The notes under the pieces: generated by a model | Told to the model about the DNA's origin: nothing | The model's input: only the letters and a program-made list of their open reading frames with translations | Databases searched by the model: none | DNA from: Antedon mediterranea | Lineage: Eukaryota > Echinodermata > Crinoidea > Comatulida > Antedonidae | Reading direction: 5' to 3' | DNA: 64,000 bases | Assembly (NCBI RefSeq): GCF_964355755.1 | Contig: NC_092673.1 | Coordinates: forward strand, 19,907,001 to 19,971,000 | Made by a program: the position numbers and the translations under genes | Part shown: positions 20,062-30,977 of the stretch, piece after piece | Layout: each line of letters opens with the position of its first letter | How positions within the stretch are numbered: position 1 is the stretch's first letter

Positions 20062-21863
20062 TTACAAAAATTGAATATCGGTAATACACCCAAAACTATT
20101 GGCAGAATAATTCACACGACATGGCAAATTAACATTGAAATCAAAGTGTAGATCTTCTGATATGTGTAATACAGCATCATTTTCCATTAACATGTCAACA
20201 GGATACCTGCAATCAAAACAATCATTATAATAATCAAAATAGATATAAAACATAAAATTTTAAAGATGCATTGTCCCCCAAATACATGAAAAATTATTTT
20301 AAAAAAAAAAGGTTATTATCATCAGACTCTAGTTTTAATGAAGTAATCACTTCCATAAAAAATAAAAGAAACAAAAATTTCCACATCTTAACCAAAAGCA
20401 ACCATTTTGATTATTTTTGCCTTAAATTGCCTATACACATTTCACTGACTTTTAGTCTTCTATTATAGTTGCTATTTTGGCGCTCCATAAAAACGTCAAT
20501 ATGCAAAAATTGACAAACCGTGTGCGAGAAACACGTCGTATTTAAAATTCATCAATTTAAAGGATTTATTTGTTACTTTTTCTATAACTCCACATCGTAA
20601 AAGCATATATGAGGTTTAATTCAAAGGTGTGGTATTCAGGATAAAGTTCCTTAACAAATTTGGAGTCGAAATAAAGTTCAGGTACGAAACGAAACTAGCG
20701 CCGTTCATAACTGTGCTATAAGCCTAGGCCTAGCTTAAATAAAGAGAAAATGTTACCTTCATTAATGTCCCATTCTCGTTTTCTTCGGGCTTCCCCTGGC
20801 TGTTGACATTGACACCGTCGGTAATCTGACAAAATTACGAACAACTTCCATATTGACATTAAAATCAGCAATATTTGTAAAAACCTATTAACACAAAAGA
20901 AAAATAATCATTAAAACAAAATATGTATATAGGCCTAGACCTACCACACAGGTTGGTCATTTCTTACTTTACTTAATGAAAAAACATCAGAAAATGTTAT
21001 TTATTAAAAAAAAATCATACGACTCAGAGTTTACAATTATACTGAGATCACAATATGGGCATAACCATTATTATAATTCAATTCTAATTTTATCAATTTA
21101 AATTTTATTTTAATGTTATATAGCCTATATAGGCCTCTAGGCCTACCAATGGCCTACAACTAGCTAGTCTACAAATTGCAAATTTCATGATGACAAAGTT
21201 TAAATAAACACCGGATATTACAAATGTCAAGACTGAAATGTCCTTCCCCTCAAATTTTTAATTATTAAATAACTGAGTAAATTAATTTTTAAAAAAACCA
21301 ATTAACTACTCCCTATTCCTTTAATTTAACGTCTGTTTATTATTCAATTATTTATATCAACTGGTTTCTAAATCTTATTAAATGACATTGTATTAAACTA
21401 TTATAATTGTTAACATGGATAAGTATATTTTTAGGTACCGTCTTAACTTTTTAACTGATTTTGTTTTATATTAACATATAGGCATAGGCCTAGACGTGGC
21501 CTAGGACCTAATAAATAACAAATAAATGGCACTTTTGTAAATTAAATAAACAAATATAGGCCTAGGTAGGCCTATAATAACAAAAAATATACATTAATAA
21601 TAATTGCATACCTTAGATGTGTCAACCAATTATTATCAAGACTTGATTTAACTTCGGTTCATAACTTTTCTTTCAACTTCTAACATGAATAATCGTTCTG
21701 CAACTAGGCCTACACCTTCGGTCTCATTTATATACCAATACTTTACTTGGTATCGCCACATTCGAACACTGAACCAACACCGAAGATCTCCGCTCCTTCT
21801 TGGAAGATTCCCTCCGTTCAAATTTTTCGACTAGTGTATATACAATTTACGTATTTTCGACAT
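20062..21863 (-). pseudogene. Broken RPA-like gene, unit I
   Basis: Colinear with the intact gene of unit II. Exon 1 (21,863-21,612) starts MSKIRK but hits TAG at codon 11. Exon 2 (20,884-20,757) keeps both splice sites but has a 10-nt deletion (128 instead of 138 nt), so it shifts frame. Exons 3 and 4 are gone with their introns in a deletion joining equivalents of 26,920 and 28,430. Exon 5 (20,206-20,062) is intact, 145 nt, ending in FGCITDIQFL and a stop. The OB-fold core (CIDVVLWGE) is therefore missing, so this is a pseudogene. Confidence 0.8.
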
Positions 21864-22230
21864 CCCTCTCTCCACAATCATGATACATACACCTTGGCTT
21901 TACATTGACTTTCTTTCCAACTAACTACCTAACTAGCTACGTGTACTACTATACCTCAACTTTTGCGCATGACATTTTTTAACCAATCAAATGATCAATA
22001 TAACAATAAAGTGCGCATGTTCAGTCATTACCAAAAACAGCAGTAACTAAATGTCCAATCACAACGTAAAATATATCCGAAATATTACCCGATATGGTGA
22101 CTAGCAATGAAAAAAAAAACTATGCTAGGTTGCAGCACAAAATAATTTAAGATTTAAATTGCTATCTTTATATTACATTTTGATGATGCCTTCAAGTTAA
22201 AAATTTGATTAAAAAAGGGTGTTTTGTAAT
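21864..22230. other. 5' flank of the unit I pseudogene
   Basis: Homologous to 30,013-30,455, sharing ATGCGCATGTTCAGTCATTA (offset by one base), CCAATCACAACGTAAAATAT and ACTATGCTAGG. It would hold the promoter of the gene. I recognise no TATA element with confidence. Confidence 0.45.
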
Positions 22231-22640
22231 TTGCAAAAAAAAATGCAGATTATAAATAAAAAATCATTAAATTGACATTAATAATTTATTTAAATTATCA
22301 ATAAATTACACTAATTATAAATACAAAAAATTATTCAAATTTACATTGTTTATCTTCATTACCAATAAATTACACTAATTATAATACCAAATTTAATTAT
22401 TTATTAGCAGCAAATTACACTGATTATAAATTTACAAACATTAACTTTACATTAATCAATTAACCCATACTTCATTATCAATAAACTACACTAATTATAC
22501 ATATAACATTTAGGCTGCATGAAATATTTATTAGCAACAAATTAAACTGATTATAAATATAAAAACATTAACTTTACATTAACCATTTAACCTATTTAGC
22601 AACAAATTACACTGAGTTTAATTTATTTTACATTTTATTT
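22231..22640 (+). repeat. AT-rich minisatellite
   Basis: Same satellite as 14,560-15,215. No gene. Confidence 0.8.
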
Positions 22641-22659
22641 AGCCTTAAACAATATCAAA

Positions 22660-24010
22660 ACAACCACATATTTTTTTCTTTTTAATTTATTTTTAACATG
22701 TCAAATGCAGTTTTAATGATGCACTCTTTGCATTCCATATCTGTCCGTTTGTTCGTGTCGACATATTCAGTATCAAATGGCGATATTTATGTATTTTTTC
22801 AATCAATTGCTTGCTTCCAAGTATTATATAAGGTATGGTTTAAAGATCTTTGGCTATGTTCGGCCTCGGAATGTTATACCACACTTAGGCCTAGGCTAGC
22901 CTGTAGGGGTCGTCGGTTTTGTGTTATGGGTCGTCCGTTTCGAGGTCGTTCACCGGGGTCGTCAAATTCTCTCGCAATTTTTTTTATTTACGGCATTTTA
23001 TTTGATCGGCATATCAGTTACCTTTTATTCACCGCCAATTAGTGAACTTGTCCTGGCCATCACTGTTCACTTAATTTGCGAGAAAAGTACACGTGTTGAT
23101 TTCCTACATAATGGAATGTCAACAATGTCTTTGGCACGTCGCTCAGAGAGAAGTTTGTGCGTTGCTGCTGAGTGTCACACTATAACAATTATTGTTTATC
23201 GAAAGTTGAAAACTGTTGTTCAGATTTTTAAAATATGGCGCACACGGATGCACAAATTTTGAAAAGTTTGGGCAGTTTTGTAAAAAAATAAAATTTGACA
23301 CAATTTATGACTTGAATAAAAAAACAATCGTTACATAAAAATAAACAAAATGTGTTATACTTAGTTGTAAGTGAATACAACAATTGTCAATTATTAATAA
23401 TGTATCCTTTATTAAAATACATAAAAAAAAAACAATGGCCAATTAATTAATAATAATTCGTTAAATACTAAAGACAGCTGATGTACTAAGCAGCGGTAAC
23501 TCTGCACCAGTTTGTTTGCGGTACCCCGATTTCAAAATCTTTTTCGTCCCTGTCATCTGCAAACAAAATATCGATCACCTCATCAACTGTGTCATCATCA
23601 TTAGCAGCCATAAATTATGAATCAGTAGAAGTTTTTTAAAGCAAATAAAAAATGATTTTGAAGTAACAAACAATCAGATTATTCGATAATTTCAAGGATA
23701 ATCATTCTCGGTGAACGAAGTTAGCTAAAATCTCATTTGAATGAGGTCATTCTACATGTCGGCTTTTCTCGCCATTGGTGGCTGGATGACGTTTTCCATT
23801 GTCGGCTTTTTTCGACATTGGTAAGATTAATATTGAACCTTTAGCTATTTGTTTATTATACCCACCTGGTTTTACACTATCACAGCAAAACTTGCAATAT
23901 TTAGCTTATCGAGTAGTTAAAAGGTTTTACCATAAAACTGCAACTAAAGTTACACAATGTGCTGATTTTGCAAAACTCTTGTAACCTCCTATGACCACAA
24001 TGCTGAATAG
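22660..24010 (+). other. Block X, unit II
   Basis: Counterpart of 15,270-16,320. Frame 22,921-23,262 carries YLIGISVTFYSPPI, ELVLAITVHLICE and MSLARRSERSLC as in unit I. Directly before it, 22,905-22,966 holds four GGTCGT(C/T) direct repeats. 22,660-22,900 has no match in unit I and shows no convincing gene. A short acidic frame on the other strand (23,611-23,486) is listed separately. Confidence 0.4.
23486..23611 (-). CDS. Possible short acidic protein or exon, 41 residues
   Basis: Starts MAANDDDTVDEV, continues IDILFADDRDEKDFEI and ends in TAG after NWCRVTAA. Acidic starts of this kind occur at the N-termini of several DNA transposases, but nothing downstream on this strand extends it, so it may be a relic or chance. 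No counterpart in unit I. Confidence 0.2.
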   Translation of the reverse strand: MAANDDDTVDEVIDILFADDRDEKDFEIGVPQTNWCRVTAA

Positions 24011-24840
24011 CCATTTTCCTCATAACTGTGTAAGAACTAACGGCTAACATAAATGGAATAAAATCAAAAAATGACTAAAACAATTAAAATCATATCACAA
24101 TGGCATTTAATAGTTATCTTGTGGCAAACATTACATTCATTTTTTATCTTAATTAGCAGCAAATTACACCGATTATAATACAAAATTATTATATTTACAT
24201 TTATTTATTCATTTAACTCATTTAGGCCTACCAATAATTTAGAATAATTTAAATTATCTCAATTAACAACAAAGTACAAAGAATAAAAAAAAGTACATTA
24301 TTTATCTTAATTAGCAGTAAATTACACTGATTATTAATACAAAATTATCAAATTTACATTAATAATTTAACTCATTTACCAACTAAAAATTACACTGATT
24401 AAATACAAAATTTACATTATTTATCTTAATCATCAGCAAATTACACTGATTATACAACATGATTACAATTTATATTATCTATTGTAATTAGCAAAACGAA
24501 AAAAAATTATTATTATAAATACAAAATCATTAAATTTAAATCAATAATTTATCTGAATTACCAATAAATTACACAAATTATAAATAAAAAAATTATTCAA
24601 ATTTACATTATTTATTTATCTTAATTAGCAATAAATTACACTAATTATATACAAAATTTACAATAAATATTTATTAGCAACAAATTACACCAATTATAAA
24701 TACAAGATTATTAAATTTACTGATTTTAAATTATCTTAATTAAAAACAAAGTACAAAGATTATAATACAAAATTTAAATTGTTTATCTAAATTAGCAACA
24801 AATTACACTGATTATAAATACAAAATTATTAAATTTATGC
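24010..24840 (+). repeat. AT-rich minisatellite
   Basis: Same satellite and the same lead-in as 16,325. Ends abruptly at 24,838 where a unique spacer begins. Confidence 0.8.
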
Positions 24841-25015
24841 TGATTTCCGTGTAACGACAACACGATGTCAAACAAAAACAGGTAATTTCAGGGGATGTTA
24901 TAATGCATAATTTCTGTTTTTTACCAAATTGTGTGGTTGTTTTGGTAATATTTAAGGCTAAATAAAATGTAAGCAAAATTAAAGAGATAACAGGTAAGAC
25001 CACCTTTTAACATAT
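24841..25015. other. Unique spacer at a satellite orientation switch
   Basis: About 175 bp unlike the satellite on either side, less AT-rich at its start. A 63-residue minus-strand frame (25,003-24,812) spans it, but it extends into satellite and I do not regard it as a gene. Confidence 0.5.
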
Positions 25016-25300
25016 TGATATTATTTTGTATTTATAATCAGTTTAGTTTTGGTGCTACTTTAAATAAATAATTATTGTAAATTTTATGATTTTCTACTCA
25101 AAATCAGTGACTTGTTGCTAAATGAGTTAAAAAATTAATGTCAATTTAATGTTTTTATGTTTATAATCAGTGTAATTTACTGCTAATATAATATTTCATG
25201 CAACCTAAATGTTGTATTTATAATTAGTGTAATTTATTGATAATGAAGATAAATAATTAATATAAATTTGAATTCTTTTATTTATAATTAAATAAATTTA
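25016..25300 (-). repeat. Minisatellite in inverted orientation
   Basis: Units read as the reverse complement of all other satellite blocks in the window, for example TTTATAATCAGTGTAATTTA at about 25,159. Orientation returns to forward by about 25,320. Confidence 0.8.
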
Positions 25301-25745
25301 TATAATACAAAATTAATATATTTATATTATTCATTTAACTCATTTACATCATGATTTTAAATTATTTTAATTAACAACAAAATAAAAAAAATTATAATAC
25401 AAAATTTACATTTATCTTAATTAGCAGCAAATTACACTGATTATAAATACACAATTATTAAATTTACATTAATTAACTCATTTACCAACAAATTACACTG
25501 ATAATACACAATTATTACACTTTACATTATGTATTGTAATTAGCAAAAAAATCATTCAAATTTATAAATACAAAATCATTAAATTGACATTAATAATTTA
25601 TCTCAATTACAAATAAATTACACTAATTATCAAAAAAAAAAATTCAAATGCACATTTATATTTATCTTAATCAGCAGCAAATTACACTGACGATAAATAT
25701 AAAAATATTTAGAAACAAATTACATCATTTAAAAAAAAAAATTTA
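25301..25745 (+). repeat. AT-rich minisatellite
   Basis: Forward-orientation satellite matching 18,813-19,255. Confidence 0.8.
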
Positions 25746-25749
25746 CTCA

Positions 25750-26330
25750 AATTTAATACTTAAAAATTTGAGGGGAAAGACATTTCAACCTTCACATTTT
25801 TAAAATCCAGCGTTTATTAAACTTTATAGGTTAGTTGGTTTATAACATATTGTTTTTAAAACATTTAAATTGATAAAATTATAATTAACAAATTTGAACG
25901 GAGGGAATCTTCAAAGAAGCGGAGATATTCAGTGTTGGTTCAGTAATTTAAAGTAATAATACCAAAGTAAAAAATTGCTTTATAAATGACACAGAAGGTG
26001 TAGTAGCAAAACAATTATTCATGTTATATGTTGGAAGTAAGGTTATGATAACCAAACTTAAACCAACTCTTGATAATAATTTGTTAAGGTTGACAAACAA
26101 ATCTAAGGTATGCAATTAATGTATTACTGTATGAAACACCAAAATATAAAAAAAGTGTTGACATTAGGCATTAGCCTACTTAATTGTATCGACGTAGTTA
26201 TGTGGAGGGGAAGCAGCCTTGGGTCTATCGGGTGCTATGACAAATCAAATTAACAATATCAGCACTTATAATGGAAGAAAAAGAGTTAAGAACTACCCTT
26301 CAACAGTGTTGGAGGTATGTATTTCCTTTA
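25750..26330 (+). pseudogene. Fused exon 1-exon 3 fragment, unit II
   Basis: Same structure as 19,257-19,840. Exon 1 ends DKSK-like at 26,108 with GTATGC; then, within 25 bp, exon 3 begins at CTGTATGAAACACC and ends TTGGAG before GTATGT. The frame breaks after YETPKYKK. Here the WGE region reads TGGAGGGG without a long G run. With the minus-strand gene it forms a widely spaced inverted repeat. Confidence 0.65.
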
Positions 26331-26436
26331 TTACTTTTTTAAAATATTAATTAGCATTGTATATTTTGTACATAAGATTATCATATATGTCTATTAAATA
26401 ATCAATGTTAATTCAGTATATTAATAAATAATGAAA

Positions 26437-26476
26437 GTAAATTTAATGATTTTAAGTACAAAATCATTAAATTTAC
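26437..26476. repeat. Perfect 17-bp inverted repeat beyond the stop of the RPA-like gene
   Basis: Arms 26,437-26,453 and 26,460-26,476, loop AAGTAC. Identical arms occur in unit I, where the loop differs by one base. It is 60-100 bp past the stop codon on the minus strand. Confidence 0.8.
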
Positions 26477-26535
26477 TTTTCAACAAATATATAAAATAAA
26501 AACGCATTAAAACAAACTTGCAAACAACTGTTACC

Positions 26536-29500
26536 TTACAAAAATTGAATATCGGTAATACACCCAAAACTATTAGCAGAATAATTCACACGACATGGCA
26601 AATTAATATTGAAATCAAAGTGTAGATCTTCTGGTATGTATAATACAGAATCATTGTCCATGTACATGTCTACAGGATACCTGCAATCAAAACAATCATT
26701 TCAATAATCAAAATACATATAAAATATAATATTTTAAAGATGCATTGTCCCCCAAATACAAATTCTTTGAAAAAAAAATATTAACATTAGACTTTAAATA
26801 ACCCATTTTGTAGTTTTAATAAAAGTAATCACTTTCATAAAAAAGAGAAGAAACAAAATCTTCACATCTTAACCAAAAGCAACCATTTTGACTATTTTTG
26901 CCTTAAATTACAGTATTTTTAGGTAAATAACTTTTTTCTCTAATTTCATTAAACTATTATTTCACATTAAAATGGCATATTGAAAACAATTTTTTTAGGA
27001 CAAATTATTTTTTTTAAGTCAATTATATCACAATCACCAAATTTAATATAAACAAATTAAACATTGCAAAAAAAGTACATACCCATCATTTTCATCTCCT
27101 ACAGCCACAATTACACCATCAACTGAATTAACTCCACCAGCCTACATCACAAAAAAAACAAATGAAATATATTGAACATTAGTTATGATTTAATACACAT
27201 ATAAAATAACCTTATCTACAACATATACACAGTTAATTGATATTTATCTCTCACCAAAATAACCTAAATATAAAACAATATACAAATATTATGTTTTTTG
27301 ATACCTTTTTTGAGTTGAGACAATACTATAACACATTGCTTTCAAACAAGCTATAAATAATTTCTAACAAAATATTCAATGTTTATTAGAAAATGTTTCA
27401 ATATGACTTCCCAAGCTATTGATAGATATTGGCACTCTATAATACTTTCTATACATTTATTCAATATGATATCAATGTTGTTTTCATTTTAAAACAAAAC
27501 CACTGTTGCATAGGCCTATTCATTTACCAAAAAGTAATAAAAAAAATGCATACCTCCAACACTGTTGATGGAGTACTTCTCAACTCTTTGTCTTCCATTA
27601 CTAGTGCTGATAGGGTTAGTTCTTGATTTTTCATATCACTCGATACATTTGAGGCAGTCTCCCCCCACAAAACTACGTCGATACAATTATCTGGGCCACT
27701 GCCTAATGTCAACAATCTTCTTTTATATCTTGGTGTTTCATAAAGTTCACCAACCTAAACCAACAAAAAAACAACAAAGGCATGTGATGTTAAAACTGGT
27801 GCTATATTATATATTTTTGGGTTTCTTTTAATCTAGTAATTGATTATTAAAACTATATTACCAAATTAACAATTTTCAAATTATAATAGGCCTACACTAA
27901 TAGTCTAATAGTTTATAATTGAATATATACTACTGGTGAAAATCTATTACTTCAATAAGATAAACAAAAAATGTTTATTTATCATAATCCATCATATTGC
28001 ATAGTAAAACTGATTAATGAGTATCTAAATAAAACAATCCAATATGATAATAATATAACTTCATTCATCCTCAAGTCTAAACAAAGTACCAAATTTATAA
28101 CTGTTCATAACGCCACTAGTTCCGTTTAGCACCTGTTTTTATTTAGACTTCCTTTCGACTTCAAACTTGTTAAGTAACTTATTTTAAATACCACACCTTA
28201 CAATTGGGGCTCAAAGTACTTGTATGAAGAAGAATCACATAAAAAGTAACAAATAAATTCTTTAAATGATTTTACAGACGTGTAAATTTTGAATTTTGTA
28301 TACACAAACTTCAGTACGTTTTCAGAAGTAACATGTTACAATATTTTTATTGAAAAAAAAAATGGAAATTAAAACGTGTATTTCATAAATAGATGCATAA
28401 AAAGTAGACGCATTCCACTCAGTTTTGAATCTCTATTATAGTTTCTCTTTTGGCGCTCCATATAAACATCAATTAGCGAAATTTACAAACCATGTGCAAA
28501 AAACAGGTCAGGAAATCCCTCAATTTAAAGGATTTATTTGTTACTTTTTCTGTAATTCATCGTAAAAGTAATTATGATGTCTAATTCTAAGGTGTGGTAT
28601 TCAGAATAAAGTTCCTTAACAAATTTGGAGTCGAAATAAAAGCAAGGTACGAAACGTAACTAGCTCATAATTTCATAACTGTGCTATAAGCCTATGCCCT
28701 AGATTAAATCAAGAGAAAATGTTACCTTCATTACTGTTCCATTCAAAGATAACCTCGTTTTCTTCGGGCTTCCCCTAGCTGCTGACATTGACACCGTCGG
28801 TGGTCTGATAAAATTACTAACAACTTCCATATTGATATCAAAATCAGCAATGTTTGTCAAAACCTTAAAATCACAAAAGAAAAATTATGATTAAAATAAT
28901 ATTCTAGTGCTGTTCCGCCGTACCACGCCGAGAATGTTAAAGAGTCGTTATCCAATCGAGTTCGAACAATACCATGAAAGCTCCAGTGGTCTAATGGTTA
29001 GGACATCTGCATATCAAGCAGGCGGTCCGAGTTCGAGTCTCGGTTGGGGCGACTTTTTCTCATTCTCACAGATTTCCTCATCTTTATCGTTTCAAATTAA
29101 TTAATTAAATTTCAGTATATCACCGGACGGTTTAGAATTAATGTTCTTTGCCTATTGTGTTTATATATACAAGTACAAATTGAAGTAAGAAATTACGAAA
29201 CTGTAAACCACAGTTTCGTAATTTCTTACTTCAATTTGTACTTGAACAGAAAATGGTATTTATTAAAAAGAAATCATACAACTAAGAATTTACAATTAAC
29301 TTATTCTGGCAATATGGCATACGCTAGACCGAACACCCAGAAAATTATGCTTAATTGTAATTTTATCAATGTAAATGTTATTTTAATGTTATAAACAATA
29401 GCCTAGCCTACAAATTGCAAATTTCATGACAAAATTTAAATAAACAATCAATGAGTAAATTAATTGAAAATAAACAATTTCTCCTCCCTATTCTGTTAAT

Positions 29501-30012
29501 AACGTCTGTTTATTATTTATTATTCAATTGTTATCAACTGGTTTCTAAATTAAAATGACATTGTTTTATAATTGTTATAATGGATCATAAGTATATATAA
29601 GTACCGTTTTAGTTTTTTAAGAACAATAGTGACCCACGGATTCTATTTTATATCAACATAGATATAGACCTAGGGCTTAATAACAAATAAATGACACTTT
29701 TATAAATTAAATAAACAATTATAATAATATTAATTTACAAAAAATACGTTAATTACATACCTTAGATTTGTCTGTCAACCTCAACGAATTATTATCAAGG
29801 CTTGGTTTCACTTCGGTTATCATAACCTTTGTTCCTACTTCTAACATGAATAACCTTTCTGCTCCTACACTTTCTGTATCATTTATATAGCAATTCCTTA
29901 CTTCGGTATCACCACATTCCAACACTGAACCAACACCGAAGAATCTCCGCCCCTTGGAAGATTCTCTCCGTTCAAATTTTTCCACAATGTAAATCTTCCG
30001 TAATTTCGACAT
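26536..30012 (-). CDS. RPA-like tandem OB-fold protein, five exons, 264 residues
   Basis: Exons: 30,012-29,761, 28,863-28,726, 27,754-27,554, 27,141-27,083 and 26,680-26,536. All introns are GT-AG. Lengths 252, 138, 201, 59 and 145 nt sum to 795 nt (265 codons with stop), with no internal stop. Residues 1-84 include RLFMLEVGTKVMITEVKP and LRLTDKSK, like the end of an OB fold in the RPA large subunit. Residues 85-130 are a linker. Residues 125-197 (NGTVMKVGELYETPRYKRR, NCIDVVLWGETA, LSALVMEDKELRSTPSTV) match the pattern of an RPA1 DNA-binding OB fold, with the LWGE-A signature. Exons 4-5 (VDGVIVAVGDENDG, FGCITDIQFL) are not recognised. The likely role is single-stranded DNA binding; it is much shorter than RPA1 (about 600 residues). 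Start chosen at the ATG preceding exon-1 homology. The exon structure was built by eye from splice sites, frame and duplicate comparison. Confidence 0.65.
28980..29051 (+). tRNA. tRNA with anticodon ATC on a Glu-like body
   Basis: Complete 72-nt cloverleaf. The acceptor pairs GCTCCAG with TTGGGGC, including two G-T pairs. The D stem is GTCT/GGAC with loop AATGGTTA. The anticodon stem is TCTGC/GCAGG with loop ATATCAA, and the T stem is CCGAG/CTCGG with loop TTCGAGT. Invariant T8, T33, purine 37 and the T-loop TTCGA are present; the discriminator is G. Position 32 is A, where a pyrimidine is usual. The anticodon ATC would read the Asp codon GAT, whereas animal tRNA-Asp normally has GTC. The body (TGGTCTAATGGTTAGGA) resembles tRNA-Glu, whose anticodon TTC differs by one base. 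No CCA is encoded. It lies in intron 1 of the RPA-like gene on the opposite strand and is absent from unit I. Confidence 0.85.
29054..29058 (+). terminator. Pol III terminator of the tRNA gene
   Basis: A run of five T begins three bases after the discriminator base, the normal spacing for a Pol III terminator. Confidence 0.75.
29170..29244. repeat. Perfect 34-bp hairpin, 7-nt loop
   Basis: Arms 29,170-29,203 and 29,211-29,244 are exact reverse complements. The outer loop bases can pair too, giving 35 bp and a 5-nt loop. It is not made of satellite units. It lies in the same ~340-bp insertion as the tRNA gene, about 120 bp downstream, and has no counterpart in unit I. Confidence 0.9.
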
Positions 30013-30455
30013 CCTTTCCCAACACCTTGACTTTACATTGACTTTCCAACTAACTACTTTACTCTATCTTAACTTTTATACAAGAGCGTCATTGATGGAA
30101 ATTTTGAACCAATCAAATGCTCAATATAAAAATAAAATGCGCATGTTCAGTCATTACCAAATAACTATATACCCAATCACAACGTAAAATATATCACATT
30201 TACCACCGTGTAATTTTTTTTTTCCAGGACGAACGTGGGCAATTTACATAAATGGGCGTGGCTTAACCCCCAACTACTCTTCCGCATGCGCGTATAGTCT
30301 ACTTTCAGCAGACAGAGTATGCATGCATGATACATGATGATGACCAGAAGAGAAAAAAAAACTATGCTAGGTGGCAGCACAAAAGACTAGATTTAAATTA
30401 CTATCTTTATATTACGTTTTGATGATTCCTTCAAGTTAAAAATTGAATTAAAAAA
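30013..30455. other. 5' flank of the RPA-like gene
   Basis: Homologous to 21,864-22,230. Presumed to hold the promoter. A 67-residue minus-strand frame (30,380-30,177) is not conserved in unit I and is left out. Confidence 0.45.
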
Positions 30456-30977
30456 TAGGTCTCGTAATTTAATCTTTGCTACACTGTATATAACATATTC
30501 AGAATATTCCTTAAATACAATTATTATCTGTTTTATGACACAAAATACGTACAATTATGGCCACTCGAATATAAAATATAGGATTTTTGTCTCTTTCCTC
30601 GTAGCTCGTCACATTTAATATAGCGCATCTCCAATTATTTGTATTTCATTTCCCCCTCCATTTCTTTATATTGTCTAGGTCAATCAATTATCTTTCGCAT
30701 GATTCACCATTTTAAAATTTGTTATGACGTCATCATGTGCAAAAGCGTCAATAACTTTGGTCACTTATTTTCACCTATTCTGAACTTTACGTAGTACGTA
30801 TACAGTATATAGTGTATACCGTATACACTTTGACGTGACGGAAAATAGAGAGCGCGCTAACATTTTTTCAATGGCATAATCGTTTTTCTGCGCGCAATAT
30901 TCTAACGTATGACGTGCACGTGGCTTTTGCGCTGCGGATAACCTAACTCGTCCGTAGTGACGAGTTCAAATCTAGTT
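30456..30977 (+). mobile_element. Family 1 element, 5'-truncated
   Basis: Ends with right inverted repeat TGCGGATAACC (30,933-30,943), hairpin AACTCGTC/GACGAGTT (30,945-30,966) and CTAG (30,972-30,975), followed by TT. The next element begins at 30,978. Confidence 0.7.

Larger units (their letters stand above)
14400..22230. repeat. Segmental duplication unit I
   Basis: Contains, in order, satellite, block X, satellite, exon fragments, satellite, a fused exon fragment and a broken minus-strand gene. The same order recurs at 22,231-30,455. Strongest matches: 15,318-15,530 with 22,968-23,170, 18,830-20,450 with 25,340-26,930, and 20,460-22,200 with 28,430-30,450. Unit I lacks the equivalent of 26,930-28,430 (two exons) and of 28,905-29,244 (tRNA and hairpin). 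Confidence 0.8.
22231..30455. repeat. Segmental duplication unit II
   Basis: Second copy of the unit, holding the intact RPA-like gene. It differs from unit I in having a single sense-strand exon fragment instead of a tandem trio, an inverted satellite segment (25,016-25,300), and a ~340-bp insertion with a tRNA gene and a hairpin in intron 1. Confidence 0.8.

Noticed and set aside
24812-25003. 63-residue minus-strand frame across the satellite spacer
   Set aside because: Starts in spacer, ends in satellite, no similarity and no counterpart in unit I.
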